This document shows positions 26,125-34,590 of a DNA stretch of 64,000 bases, piece after piece (position 1 is the stretch's first letter; each line of letters starts with the position of its first letter). The notes under the pieces are model-generated. The model was not told the DNA's origin. It saw only the letters and a list, made by a program, of their open reading frames with translations, and searched no databases. The translations under genes were made by a program, and so were the position numbers. The DNA is from Geomicrobium halophilum. Lineage in GTDB: Bacteria > Bacillota > Bacilli > Bacillales > Marinococcaceae. Where the stretch lies: assembly GCF_014207655.1 (NCBI RefSeq), contig NZ_JACHHJ010000005.1, positions 158,511 to 222,510 of the forward strand. The letters run 5' to 3'.

Positions 26125-26533
26125 TGTGATTTTGCAGACCGTGACCACTGTCACTGTCTTTATCATCCTGACGTTTGCCGCTTATTTATTCTTTGCCGGC
26201 CACCATGATCCAGGGGGGGGTTTTATAGGAGGGCTGATGATTGCTTCGGCACTCATCCTCTTATATTTAGCCTTTGATATTGAGTTAATTCACAAGGGGC
26301 TCCCCTTCGATTACAAACTATTAATGGGTGTAGGGATGGCCCTTTCTTTACTCACCGGGATCGGCGCGATTGTCCTTCAGCACCCGTTTCTTAGCCATAC
26401 GTTTGAATATGTCGATTTTCCGTTTTTCGGGGAGATTGAGCTTGCCACTTCCGTTTTGTTTGAACTTGGAGTTACTCTCGCGGTTGTTGGGGCGACGCTG
26501 ACGATTATTCTTAGTATCAGTGAGGATGTATAG
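26111..26533 (+). CDS. mrpB: Mrp antiporter subunit B
   Basis: 140 residues with four membrane segments. The family motif GHHDPGGGFIGGLM is at about residues 33-46, and EYVDFPFFGEIELATSVLFELG is near the C-terminus. The start ATG lies within the end of mrpA, with AAGGAGG upstream, so translation is coupled. MrpB is an obligatory membrane subunit of the Mrp complex. Confidence 0.95.
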   Translation: MKTNDVILQTVTTVTVFIILTFAAYLFFAGHHDPGGGFIGGLMIASALILLYLAFDIELIHKGLPFDYKLLMGVGMALSLLTGIGAIVLQHPFLSHTFEYVDFPFFGEIELATSVLFELGVTLAVVGATLTIILSISEDV

Positions 26534-26535
26534 AT

Positions 26536-26877
26536 ATGGAAATATTAATGTCTGTGCTTGTAGGAATTCTATTTACAGCAGGTACTTACCTTGTATTGGC
26601 CAAAAGTTTATTACGAATTGTCCTCGGCACAGCGATTTTGGGCCACGGGGCACTGCTTTTATTATTAACAATGGCGGGATTGAAAACGGGGGCCCCCCCT
26701 CTTTTGGGTATGGAAGGTATAACCAATTATGTCGATCCTTTGCCACAAGCACTGATTTTAACGGCCATCGTGATCAACTTTGGTACGATGGGATTTTTCC
26801 TTGTATTGGCGTATCGCTCATACAAAGAGTTAGGTACGGACGATATGGAGGAACTAAGGGGCACGAACAATGAATAA
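26536..26877 (+). CDS. mrpC: Mrp antiporter subunit C (NuoK-like)
   Basis: 113 residues with three membrane helices, homologous to NuoK of complex I. GTYLVLAKSLLRIVLGTAIL is followed by a helix GHGALLLLLTMAG and DPLPQALILTAIVINFG, with the acidic C-terminus usual in alkaliphiles. It starts 2 bp after mrpB and overlaps mrpD by 8 nt. Confidence 0.95.
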   Translation: MEILMSVLVGILFTAGTYLVLAKSLLRIVLGTAILGHGALLLLLTMAGLKTGAPPLLGMEGITNYVDPLPQALILTAIVINFGTMGFFLVLAYRSYKELGTDDMEELRGTNNE

Positions 26878-28354
26878 TCTAGTTATTTTTCCATTAATTA
26901 TCCCTTTATTTACTGGGGTTCTACTTATATTTTTCAGCAAACAAGTGCTCATACAGCGTTATATTACCATCATTTCTTTACTCGCCTTATTCATTTCTAC
27001 TCTCTTTCTTATCCATCAAGTATCGAATGAGGGTACACAAACATTAAATTTAGGGGGGTGGGCTCCCCCATATGGGATTACGATTGTGGCTGATATGTTT
27101 GCGTTGTTACTTGTATTTACCACCATCATCGTTACGTTGTGTTGTCTCTGGTACGCATTTCGAACGATTGGAAAAGAGAGGGAAAAACATTATTTTTACC
27201 CCATTGTACTCTTTATGATCACGGGTGTTATGGGATCATTTTTAACTGGAGACCTTTTTAATCTGTTCGTATTTTTTGAGGTCATGTTGTTATCCTCTTA
27301 TGTATTAATTACGCTTGGGGGAACGAATCTTCAACTTCGTGAGGCATTAAAATATGTTCTCATCAACATTGTCTCTTCTATGCTTTTTCTTGTTGCTCTG
27401 GCCTATCTTTATGCGATTACGGGGACGTTAAATTTTGCCCATTTATCGATGAGAGTTGCTGAAACAGGACAGGATGGGCTAATCACAACTGTCTCCATCT
27501 TTTTTCTCATTGTTTTTGCGTTGAAAGCAGCTCTATTAATGTATTTTTGGCTACCAGGGTCCTATGGGGCTCCACCGATGGCGATATCAGCAATTTTTGC
27601 GGCATTATTGACGAAAGTCGGGATTTACGCGATTTTTCGATTGTTTACGCTCATCTTTTATCATGAACCAGGAGTTACTCACTATTTGATTGCCGTGATG
27701 GGAATTCTGACGATGATTCTCGGTGGGATTGGAGCCGTCGCTTACTGGGATATTAGGAGAATATTAGGATATAACGTCATTATTGCAGTTGGATTTATTG
27801 TTGCTGGACTAGCCGTGTTTACAGAAACTGCAATCGCCGGTTCCATCTATTATTTGATTCACGACATGATCGTGAAGGCTCTATTGTTTTTACTTGCCGG
27901 GGTTATGATTGGATTAGCGGGTACGGATAAACTACGGGAAATGAGTGGAATGATTCGTAACCATGCCTCTTTAGGATGGATGTTTTTCCTGGCAGCATTT
28001 GCTTTAGCTGGCGTGCCGCCGCTGAGTGGTTTTATTGGAAAACTTCTCGTATTGCAGGGAGCGCTTGAAGAAGGGTTTTATGTGGTTGCCGCTGTAGGGC
28101 TTTTGACCAGTTTAATGATCCTTTACTCGGTCATGAAAATATTTATGAATGGGTTTTGGGGCGAAAACCAGTTATCCGTGGAAGATGAGCAAATGTCTAC
28201 ACGAGGATTAATGTTCCCATGTGCCATTTTGGCGGCGCTTAGTGTAGCCCTTGGACTCGGGCCTGAATGGGCGAATGTATATGTAATGCAAGCGGAAGAG
28301 GGACTAAGCAATCCACAGCTTTATATTGAAGCCGTTATGGGAAACGCTGATTAA
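26870..28354 (+). CDS. mrpD: Mrp antiporter subunit D
   Basis: 494 residues, 13-14 membrane helices of the NuoL/M/N antiporter type. The conserved helix-5 Glu lies in FNLFVFFEVMLLSSYVLI (about 125-142), the Lys channel residue in FALKAALLMYFWLPGSYGAP (about 218-237), and a further conserved Lys in HDMIVKALLFLLAG. It is thought to form one of the ion/proton paths of Mrp. It overlaps mrpC by 8 nt. Confidence 0.95.
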   Translation: MNNLVIFPLIIPLFTGVLLIFFSKQVLIQRYITIISLLALFISTLFLIHQVSNEGTQTLNLGGWAPPYGITIVADMFALLLVFTTIIVTLCCLWYAFRTIGKEREKHYFYPIVLFMITGVMGSFLTGDLFNLFVFFEVMLLSSYVLITLGGTNLQLREALKYVLINIVSSMLFLVALAYLYAITGTLNFAHLSMRVAETGQDGLITTVSIFFLIVFALKAALLMYFWLPGSYGAPPMAISAIFAALLTKVGIYAIFRLFTLIFYHEPGVTHYLIAVMGILTMILGGIGAVAYWDIRRILGYNVIIAVGFIVAGLAVFTETAIAGSIYYLIHDMIVKALLFLLAGVMIGLAGTDKLREMSGMIRNHASLGWMFFLAAFALAGVPPLSGFIGKLLVLQGALEEGFYVVAAVGLLTSLMILYSVMKIFMNGFWGENQLSVEDEQMSTRGLMFPCAILAALSVALGLGPEWANVYVMQAEEGLSNPQLYIEAVMGNAD

Positions 28355-28368
28355 AGAGGGGTGAGGAC

Positions 28369-28845
28369 ATGCCTTTTCAAATACTGATTAATATTTTCAT
28401 TGCAGTGCTTTGGATGTTTCTGCAAAATGATTGGAGCGCCTCCACGTTTACTTTAGGGTACCTCCTTGGGTTGGGCCTGATTTTCATGTTTAGACGCTCG
28501 TTCAACCATAGCTTTTACCTCCGAAGGGTATGGGCATTATTCGTTTTGTTTCTTATATTTAATAAAGAATTAATTCATTCTAGTGTTGTGGTGATCGGGC
28601 AGATTTTACGCCCGAAACTCAATATTAATCCGGGTATTTTTCAGTTTGATACAGAATTGAAATCCAACTGGGAAATTACGACCTTAGCTTTGCTTTTAAT
28701 GCTTACACCTGGCTCTGTCGTTATGGAAGTTTCTCCGAATGGACAGACCTTTTACATGCATGCGATGGATATACCGATTTCCAGTGATATGGTTCTTTCA
28801 TCCAAGGAAAGGTTTGAAAGGGCGATTATGGAGGTGACTCGATAA
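28369..28845 (+). CDS. mrpE: Mrp antiporter subunit E
   Basis: 158 residues with two or three N-terminal membrane helices and a C-terminal cytoplasmic domain. The family stretch ALLLMLTPGSVVMEVSPNG and the end MHAMD match MrpE. MrpE is required for full Na+/H+ exchange and complex assembly. It follows mrpD by 14 bp (GAGGGGTGAGG as RBS), and its stop overlaps the start of mrpF. Confidence 0.94.
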   Translation: MPFQILINIFIAVLWMFLQNDWSASTFTLGYLLGLGLIFMFRRSFNHSFYLRRVWALFVLFLIFNKELIHSSVVVIGQILRPKLNINPGIFQFDTELKSNWEITTLALLLMLTPGSVVMEVSPNGQTFYMHAMDIPISSDMVLSSKERFERAIMEVTR

Positions 28846-29126
28846 TGTTTGATGCTGTACTTCTTGTAATGCTTATTATGCTCGCTATTTCTATACTTGT
28901 AGGGTTGTACCGCGCTATTCAGGGACCTTCGATGGCGGATCGAGTGATTGCCCTTGATCTTATTGGAATTATGATGATTGCGCTTATTGGAGTTGTTTCC
29001 ATTTATTTAGAAACACAAGCATTCTTAGAGGCCATTTTAGTACTTGGTATTCTGGCATTTATTGGGACGGTTGCATTTGCCAGGTTTATAGAAAGAGGTG
29101 CTGTTATTGAGCGAAAGCGTGATTGA
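28845..29126 (+). CDS. mrpF: Mrp antiporter subunit F
   Basis: 93 residues, three membrane helices, with the conserved PSMADRVIALDLIG segment containing the essential-type Asp at about residues 28-41. GAGGTGAC lies upstream, and the start overlaps the stop of mrpE by one base. MrpF has also been linked to cholate efflux in B. subtilis. Confidence 0.95.
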   Translation: MFDAVLLVMLIMLAISILVGLYRAIQGPSMADRVIALDLIGIMMIALIGVVSIYLETQAFLEAILVLGILAFIGTVAFARFIERGAVIERKRD

Positions 29127-29487
29127 AATCATCGTTGCTGTACTTTTAATCATCGGCGTTTCCATGATTCTTCTCAGTGCTATAGGCCTCTTACGTTTGC
29201 CTGATATTTACACGCGTTCACACGGAGCCACAAAAAGCGCAACACTGGGTGTCCTTTCTACGCTTGTTGCCGTTTTTATCTATTTTGGGGCGCTTGAGGG
29301 GTTTTACAATGTCCGTGTATTGTTAGGAATTGTTTTCGTGTTTTTGACGGCACCTGTTGCCGGGCACCTGTGTTGTCGAGCGGCTTATCGTTCAGGCACA
29401 CCATTAGCTGAGGAAAGTGTGCAAGATGATTTAAAAGAGATATTGGGTGATGAAGAACAGCGAAGAAATCAAAGGATGGATAAGTAA
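29107..29487 (+). CDS. mrpG: Mrp antiporter subunit G
   Basis: 126 residues from TTG 29107, chosen because AGAGGTG lies 6 nt upstream; a longer GTG reading at 29098 would put the start inside that RBS. The three-helix protein has the family motif LRLPDIYTRSHGATKSATLG at about 32-51. It overlaps the end of mrpF by 20 nt and is the last gene of the operon before a strong terminator. Confidence 0.94.
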   Translation: MSESVIEIIVAVLLIIGVSMILLSAIGLLRLPDIYTRSHGATKSATLGVLSTLVAVFIYFGALEGFYNVRVLLGIVFVFLTAPVAGHLCCRAAYRSGTPLAEESVQDDLKEILGDEEQRRNQRMDK

Positions 29488-29536
29488 AAGGTTGGGGAAA
29501 GGGCTTTTCTACCTTGGGGTCGAAGCTTGTATCATA

Positions 29537-29587
29537 AGGTCAATTCATATTACATGTTTATCATGTAGGATGGATTGACCTTTTCTT
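29537..29587 (+). terminator. Terminator of the mrp operon
   Basis: AAGGTCAAT...ATTACATG pairs with CATGTAGGAT...ATTGACCTT in a long imperfect stem, followed by TTTTCTT. It lies 50 bp after mrpG. Confidence 0.85.
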
Positions 29588-29624
29588 ATGGGTAGCTATG
29601 CAATGTTCCCGTTCTTGGGTGAAT

Positions 29625-29745
29625 AATCGAGCGCGAGCGAAATGGGATTCGGCGCGGAAGGTGAGTTTTTCGGCGCAGCAACACGTTTTTTCGGCGCGCT
29701 GGGCATTTTATTCAGCGCTTGAGGAACTTTTTCGGCGCGGAGCCG
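29625..29745. repeat. Phased TTCGGCG array D
   Basis: Units start at 29648, 29669, 29690, 29711 and 29731 (21, 21, 21, 20 bp), with a degenerate ATCGAGCG unit before them. The segment CGGCGCGCTGGGCATTTTAT and TCAGCGCTTGAG recurs almost exactly at 35809-35840. Confidence 0.82.
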
Positions 29746-29995
29746 GAGGAAGAACTACTGGCAAAGGTGCACTAGACATATTTAGAGTATCCTGGCTCAT
29801 CTCAGATGAGAGCTCTTTGCCCGAGAAAAGGGCACCGCACTGCTATACAGTACAAGATAGGTTTGGGGTGACAGACCCTGTGAGCTCGCGAAATGACGGG
29901 GTTCCGGAAGGGGTCATAAGGTTCTGGCTAAACAGGTCTTTAGCGAGAATACCCCCTCCTTATAGGGAACAGGAGGAGGTGAGATACAATGAAAA
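29746..29995 (+). ncRNA. Candidate structured RNA region of unknown class
   Basis: This gene-free stretch between convergent operons is rich in local pairing: CTCATC-TCA-GATGAG, TGCCC-GAGAAAA-GGGCA, and CCCCCTCC facing GGAGGAGG. The last arm is the ribosome binding site of a 12-codon reading frame (MKRNESRMFFPS, ATG 29990). I match it to no riboswitch, 6S, SRP, tmRNA or RNase P consensus. It may be a leader remnant or an uncharacterised RNA. Confidence 0.3.
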
Positions 29996-30041
29996 GGAAC
30001 GAATCTCGGATGTTCTTTCCTTCCTAACTTTTATTCTTTTA

Positions 30042-31265
30042 TCATTTATGGCTGGACTTCTTCCCAACCGGTGTTCCAGAAAAAATATAAGTATCCTTTC
30101 CTGCGCTTAAACCAGCAAAAGCGAGAAGAAGTATAAAGCTTGTTAGGATCATTAGCGGTACGGTCCAGGCGTTTGTAAAATCAAAAAGCCACCCAAGTAT
30201 GATCGGTCCGACTGCTGCAAGTAAATATCCGATGGACTGAGCCATTCCTGATAATTGTGAAGCTTGCTCTGCAGATTGTGTCCGTAAATTGAACAGGATG
30301 AAAGAAAGACTGATACTTGCGCCCTGGGCGTTGCCTAGAAAAAAGACCAAGAGAACATGAAGCCATAATGAGTGACCAACGAATATCAGACCGACCATAC
30401 CGGTTAAATAAAAAAAGGCAATGAACAAAATCACCAGACGTTGATTTTGCAGCCGGGTGGCGATGATCGGCGTAATGAAGGTGGCTGGGAGCCCGAACAG
30501 TTGCATGAAACTAAGGAGCCAACCCGCTGTAGAAAGATCAATCCCGTTTGCCTGAACAATTTCGGGGAGCCAAGTAATGAGGCTATAAAAGAGCAATGAT
30601 TGTAACCCCATAAATGCTGTGACGTACCAAGCGAGTGGTGAACTCCAAAGATTGGCTCCCTGACGATTGATATCTTTTTTGGCCGGCGGTTGGGCATGGC
30701 GAAGACGGGGGACCCAAATACATATGGCGATCACAACAATGCCCCCCCAAATCGCCAGGGATCCTTGCCATCCCAAGCCTGCATTAACGGCAAGGGGAAT
30801 GCTAAGCCCGGAGGCAATCGTCGCAAACAAGTTCATGGAAGTGGTATAGATACTGGTCATTAAACCTGCATGTTTTTCAAATTTTAGTTTGACAAATCCC
30901 GGTAATAGGACATTACATATGGCAATCCCGACCCCAATAATCGTCATGCCGATAAATAATGTTACTGTGAACCCGGTTGAACGTAACAGAATACCGATCA
31001 GTAAAGTAAGAAGTCCTGCCAGAATGGCCCACTCAATACTCCATATTTTCGCGAGTCTGGGTGCCGCAATAGAGAGGCCAGCAAACGCAAGCAAGGGGAG
31101 CGTTGTTATCATTCCTGCTTGCCCACTCGTTAATTGAAGTTCATCTCTAACCATGCCAACGAGCGGCCCGACCCCTGTAATTGCAGGTCGCAGATTGAAC
31201 GCAATGAGAACGATAGCTATGATGATCCATGTGTTTGGGTTTAGGAGACGTTGATGATTTTTCAT
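30042..31265 (-). CDS. MFS transporter, CynX/NimT family
   Basis: 407 residues with 12 membrane segments. I start at MKNHQRLLNP (ATG ending at 31265) because AAAGGAGCGG lies 8 nt upstream; the longer frame has no RBS. The first helix FNLRPAITGVGPLVGMVRDE is characteristic of the CynX/YeaN/NimT group, whose members move cyanate, nitroimidazoles or other small compounds. The substrate is unknown. Convergent with the mrp operon and monocistronic. Confidence 0.88.
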   Translation of the reverse strand: MKNHQRLLNPNTWIIIAIVLIAFNLRPAITGVGPLVGMVRDELQLTSGQAGMITTLPLLAFAGLSIAAPRLAKIWSIEWAILAGLLTLLIGILLRSTGFTVTLFIGMTIIGVGIAICNVLLPGFVKLKFEKHAGLMTSIYTTSMNLFATIASGLSIPLAVNAGLGWQGSLAIWGGIVVIAICIWVPRLRHAQPPAKKDINRQGANLWSSPLAWYVTAFMGLQSLLFYSLITWLPEIVQANGIDLSTAGWLLSFMQLFGLPATFITPIIATRLQNQRLVILFIAFFYLTGMVGLIFVGHSLWLHVLLVFFLGNAQGASISLSFILFNLRTQSAEQASQLSGMAQSIGYLLAAVGPIILGWLFDFTNAWTVPLMILTSFILLLAFAGLSAGKDTYIFSGTPVGKKSSHK

Positions 31266-31390
31266 ATTTTTCCGCTCCTTTGGAACATTCAATTTGCCAC
31301 TCTCGGCAAAGCGGGGTTTTGACGATCGAAACATTCGTATTTAATCATTGTAGCACGAAAAAGCGATGCCTCCATAAGGCACCGCTTCAT

Positions 31391-31996
31391 TTAGAAATTA
31401 TTCTTGAACCAATCGCTCGCGGCTTTTACTTCCGCCGTGGTCAGCTGGTGACCCGTGTTTTCCCAATGTAATTCGACATCAGAACCTGCCGTTTGAAGGG
31501 TTGAGGCTAGCTCTTTCGTTTCTTCAGGACGGCAGATGGGATCTTGTTTTCCCGCGCCGATAAACGTCGGGATACCGGTTAGAGAAGGGGGTGTGACGTC
31601 CCGCGATGGCACCATCGGGTGATGCAATGCTGCACCTTTTAATACACCCTCATAGTGATAAAGTAAACTGGCCGCGATATTAGCACCATTAGAATAACCT
31701 ACAGCAACGATTTGTTTCCGATCAAAGCCATATTCTTTGGCGCTGTCATCAAGAAAATCGGCGAGTTCTTTCGTGCGAAATTCGAGGTCTTCCTTGTCGA
31801 AAACCCCCTCGGCTAACCGTCTGAAAAAGCGGGGCATACCGTTTTCCGAAACATTTCCGCGCACACTTAACACGGAAGATTCCGGAGAAATCATTTGCGC
31901 GAGTGGCAATAAATCATTTTCATCGCCCCCTGTCCCGTGTAGGAGCAGAAGAACAGGGGCAGATGTGTTTGAGCCTTGTTGAAAAATGTGTTTCAT
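31391..31996 (-). CDS. Carboxylesterase/phospholipase-like hydrolase (MhqD-like)
   Basis: 201 residues, alpha/beta hydrolase. The oxyanion region is LLLHGTGGDENDLLPLA, the nucleophile elbow GYSNGANIA (Ser about 113), the Asp is in GKQDPICRP and the His in ENTGHQLT. This is the YodD/MhqD type found next to ring-cleaving dioxygenases in Bacillus. It sits 2 bp downstream of the dioxygenase gene and completes a MarR-dioxygenase-esterase operon. It probably hydrolyses products of quinone or aromatic detoxification; that role is inferred. Confidence 0.87.
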   Translation of the reverse strand: MKHIFQQGSNTSAPVLLLLHGTGGDENDLLPLAQMISPESSVLSVRGNVSENGMPRFFRRLAEGVFDKEDLEFRTKELADFLDDSAKEYGFDRKQIVAVGYSNGANIAASLLYHYEGVLKGAALHHPMVPSRDVTPPSLTGIPTFIGAGKQDPICRPEETKELASTLQTAGSDVELHWENTGHQLTTAEVKAASDWFKNNF

Positions 31997-31998
31997 GC

Positions 31999-32979
31999 TT
32001 ATCCCTCCTGCGGACGTGTCGTGTCTAATGGTTTGAGTTTGCTTTCAATTTCTTCTCTTCGTGGTTCCAAGAAAGGTGGGAGTGATAGAGACTCTCCTAA
32101 GTGTTCCAAATCTTCGTCCGTGTCAAATCCGGGTCCATCGGTTGCTAGTTCAAAGAGAATCCCATTAGGTTCCCGAAAATAGAGGGAACGGAAGTAGTAT
32201 CGCTCCACAAAACCGGAATTGGGTAATCCGACATCATTAATATGGCTGATCCAACGTTTTAACTCGGCTTTATCTTCGACACGAAAAGCGACGTGATGTA
32301 CGCCACCCCGTCCCTGGCGCTCAAATGGAAGTTCAGGGGCCTTAACGATGTGGATTTCTGCTCCTGTTCCTCCTTGACCTGTCTCAAAGACAAGAACGTC
32401 TCCTTCATCGGTGACGTAATCCCTGCTTTCTTTTCTTCGAAAGCCCATGACATTCGTGAGAATTCGGGCGGTTGGCTCAGGATCTCGAACAGTAAGAAAA
32501 ATAGGACCGAGCCCGCGGATCCCATATTCCTGTGAAACGGGGGCATTTTCCCACGGAATGCCTCCCGGAACGCCTGCATTCTTTTCATCAGACACAAGGA
32601 TGAGGCGTTGACCTTCAAAATCTTCGAAAGCGAGTGTGGACCGGTTAGCACGCGTATGAATGTCCTCATGTTCAACATCATATTGTTCAAAACGATTTTT
32701 CCAATATTGAAGGGCTTCATCGTTTTTTACTCGTAAAGAAGTTCCGGAAATGCTACTAGATCCGCGGTGATTAGGGGCAGCCATCGGAATCTCAAAGAAG
32801 GTTAGCTCCGTTCCCGGATTTCCCCGTTCATCTCCGTAAAATAAATGATAAACGCTAGTATCATCTTGGTTGACGGTTTTTTTCACGAGCCTTAGGCCAA
32901 GCACTTTGGTGTAGAACTGATAATTACGGGCAGCGTTTGCCGTGAGCGCCGATAGATGGTGAATTCCTTTTAATTCCAT
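31999..32979 (-). CDS. Ring-cleaving dioxygenase (VOC superfamily, MhqO/MhqA-like)
   Basis: 326 residues from an ATG at 32979 with AGGAGG 10 nt upstream; the long N-terminal extension of the raw frame lies inside the MarR gene and is rejected. Two VOC domain pairs are visible: GIHHLSALTANAARNYQFY at the start, GLGPIFLTVRDPEPTARIL in the middle and GGVHHVAFRV at about 224-233, with metal-ligand His residues and a Glu in YFREPNGILFELATDGPGF. It belongs to the extradiol hydroquinone dioxygenases induced by quinones in B. subtilis. It overlaps the MarR gene by 10 nt. Confidence 0.9.
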   Translation of the reverse strand: MELKGIHHLSALTANAARNYQFYTKVLGLRLVKKTVNQDDTSVYHLFYGDERGNPGTELTFFEIPMAAPNHRGSSSISGTSLRVKNDEALQYWKNRFEQYDVEHEDIHTRANRSTLAFEDFEGQRLILVSDEKNAGVPGGIPWENAPVSQEYGIRGLGPIFLTVRDPEPTARILTNVMGFRRKESRDYVTDEGDVLVFETGQGGTGAEIHIVKAPELPFERQGRGGVHHVAFRVEDKAELKRWISHINDVGLPNSGFVERYYFRSLYFREPNGILFELATDGPGFDTDEDLEHLGESLSLPPFLEPRREEIESKLKPLDTTRPQEG

Positions 32980-33419
32980 TCTCCAACGTCCTCCTGTTTT
33001 TGTAATTTCTTTAAAAGAATAAGCAGTTGTTTTTGTTCCTCGTCGGTTAATGCTTTGAACTGGGAAGCTTGAAAGTGTTCCTGTTTCGTTACCGATTCGT
33101 TGTAGTATTTTTCTCCAGACTCGGTGAGTGTGATGTACTTGGTTTTCCACTCTTTTCGCCGCGTAACCAGGCCTCTTTCTTCCATTTTTTTTAGAAGTTG
33201 TGTGACATTGCCTTTCGTCACGAGCAATTTTTTAGCGAGTCCTTTTTGGGTAATGGGCTGGTGTGCGCCGACTTGAGCAAGGATATCAAACTGCGCTGTT
33301 GTTAAACCAAATTGTTCCAAGTGTTGATTCGATTTCTTTACGCTGAGATTGTAAAAACGGGCAAGTCGAAACCATAGAAGAACTCCCCGTTGTTTTTCAC
33401 GTTTGGATAATAGAGGCAT
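32970..33419 (-). CDS. MarR-family repressor of the dioxygenase operon
   Basis: 149 residues from ATG 33419 (AAAGGTG upstream). Winged helix: LTTAQFDILAQVGAHQPITQ (helix 2-3), KKLLVTKGNVTQLLKKMEERGLV (recognition helix), then the wing RRKEWKTKYITLT. It heads the dioxygenase-esterase operon and overlaps it by 10 nt, so it is most likely an autorepressor released by quinones or oxidised aromatics. No Cys is present, so sensing would be by ligand binding rather than thiol oxidation. An operator candidate overlaps its -10 box. Confidence 0.88.
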   Translation of the reverse strand: MPLLSKREKQRGVLLWFRLARFYNLSVKKSNQHLEQFGLTTAQFDILAQVGAHQPITQKGLAKKLLVTKGNVTQLLKKMEERGLVTRRKEWKTKYITLTESGEKYYNESVTKQEHFQASQFKALTDEEQKQLLILLKKLQKQEDVGEWN

Positions 33420-33437
33420 AACCATCACCTTTCACTT

Positions 33438-33468
33438 TCAGTATAGGAGTAAACTGATAATGATGCAA
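33438..33468 (-). promoter_or_regulatory. SigmaA promoter with overlapping inverted repeat, MarR operon
   Basis: On the minus strand, TTGCAT (33463-33468) and TATACT (33440-33445) are separated by 17 bp. TCAGT and ACTGA at 33438-33457 form an inverted repeat that covers the -10 box. This is a good candidate for the repressor's own operator. Confidence 0.7.
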
Positions 33469-33598
33469 GCCAAAAAAATTGAAAGCCTGAACGCATGAGC
33501 GGTTGACTAGCTCGGAACACTTGGCCCTCGAAATGGATGAATGAAAGTAATCGATAACGGGTAAGTAAGTGTGAGAGCAACCTTAAGGAGGATCACAC

Positions 33599-34507
33599 AT
33601 GCAATATCGTCAACTTGGAAAAACGGACATACAACTTTCAGAAATCGGATTGGGTACGATGAGCCTGCCACTCGACCAAAAAAAGGCGACAGCTATCGTT
33701 GATGCAGCCCAGGAAAAAGGTGTGAACTATTTCGATACGGCTGATTTATATAAGTTCGGAGAGATCGAAGAATTATTGAACCCTATTATTAAGGGAAGGC
33801 GAGATGATTTTATTCTAGCTTCGAAGGGCGGAAATCATTGGGATAAAGGGAAGAAGGATTGGTTTTGGGACCCTTCCAAATCGTATATTAAATCTGCATG
33901 CAAAAGCAGTCTGAAGCGGTTGGGGACGGACTATATTGATGTTTACCAGCTGCATGGCGGCACAATTGAGGATCCAATCGATGAAACCATCGAAGCTTTT
34001 CAAGAATTAAAACAAGAAGGGTTGATTCGCGAATGGGGGATTTCATCGATCCGGCCAAATGTGATCAAAAGATACGCAGATGCCGGGATGTCCAGTGTGA
34101 TGATGCAATATAGTTTACTTGACCGCCGTCCTGAAGAGGAACTGCTTGATTTTCTACATGAAAAAGGAATTAGCGTTATCGTCCGCGGGCCGGTAGCGAA
34201 AGGAATGCTAAGTATGAAAACAGACGAGAAAGTTCCCGAGGATGGGTTTCTTGGGCATACCCGTCAGGAAGTACTTTATGCCGCAGATGCGGTACAGCTA
34301 ATACGAGGGAAAGAATCAGCAGCACAAGTAGCGATCCAATATGTTTTGCAACATCCAGCCGTTACATCGGTCACCGCTGGAGCGAGCACGCCTGAACAGG
34401 TATTCGAAAATATTGGTGCCGCTGAATTAGAAGCGCTAACGGAGGAAGAATACAAACGGTTGCAAAACAGTGTTAAAACTGAGGTCTATCAACAACATCG
34501 TAATTAA
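33599..34507 (+). CDS. Aldo/keto reductase
   Basis: 302 residues, TIM-barrel AKR. The catalytic set is visible: Asp and Tyr in YFDTADLYKFGEIEELL (about 44-60), Lys in ILASKGGNHW, His in YQLHGGTIEDP, and the NADPH-binding ITAGASTPEQV-like end (SVTAGASTPEQVFENIG). It reduces aldehydes or ketones with NADPH. AAGGAGGATCACACATG gives an ideal start. It is divergent from the MarR-dioxygenase operon with 180 bp between, so it may share quinone/electrophile control. Confidence 0.9.
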   Translation: MQYRQLGKTDIQLSEIGLGTMSLPLDQKKATAIVDAAQEKGVNYFDTADLYKFGEIEELLNPIIKGRRDDFILASKGGNHWDKGKKDWFWDPSKSYIKSACKSSLKRLGTDYIDVYQLHGGTIEDPIDETIEAFQELKQEGLIREWGISSIRPNVIKRYADAGMSSVMMQYSLLDRRPEEELLDFLHEKGISVIVRGPVAKGMLSMKTDEKVPEDGFLGHTRQEVLYAADAVQLIRGKESAAQVAIQYVLQHPAVTSVTAGASTPEQVFENIGAAELEALTEEEYKRLQNSVKTEVYQQHRN

Positions 34508-34521
34508 TTGATAAAAAAACC

Positions 34522-34567
34522 TTGACATTAAGATATTAATCTTGGTACGATTCTTCTTGAAATCAAG
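34522..34567 (+). promoter_or_regulatory. Promoter and two inverted repeats before the second MarR gene
   Basis: TTGACA (34522-34527) and TACGAT (34546-34551) are 18 bp apart. AAGAT-ATTA-ATCTT (34530-34543) lies in the spacer, and CTTGA-AA-TCAAG (34556-34567) lies just after the -10. Both could be MarR operators for autoregulation. Confidence 0.65.
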
Positions 34568-34590
34568 ATAAACTGAAAGCAGTGACTGAA

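Noticed and set aside
29598-30110. 170-codon open frame between mrpG and the CynX-like gene
   Set aside because: It begins in array D without an RBS, overlaps the 3' end of the convergent MFS gene and shows no domain.
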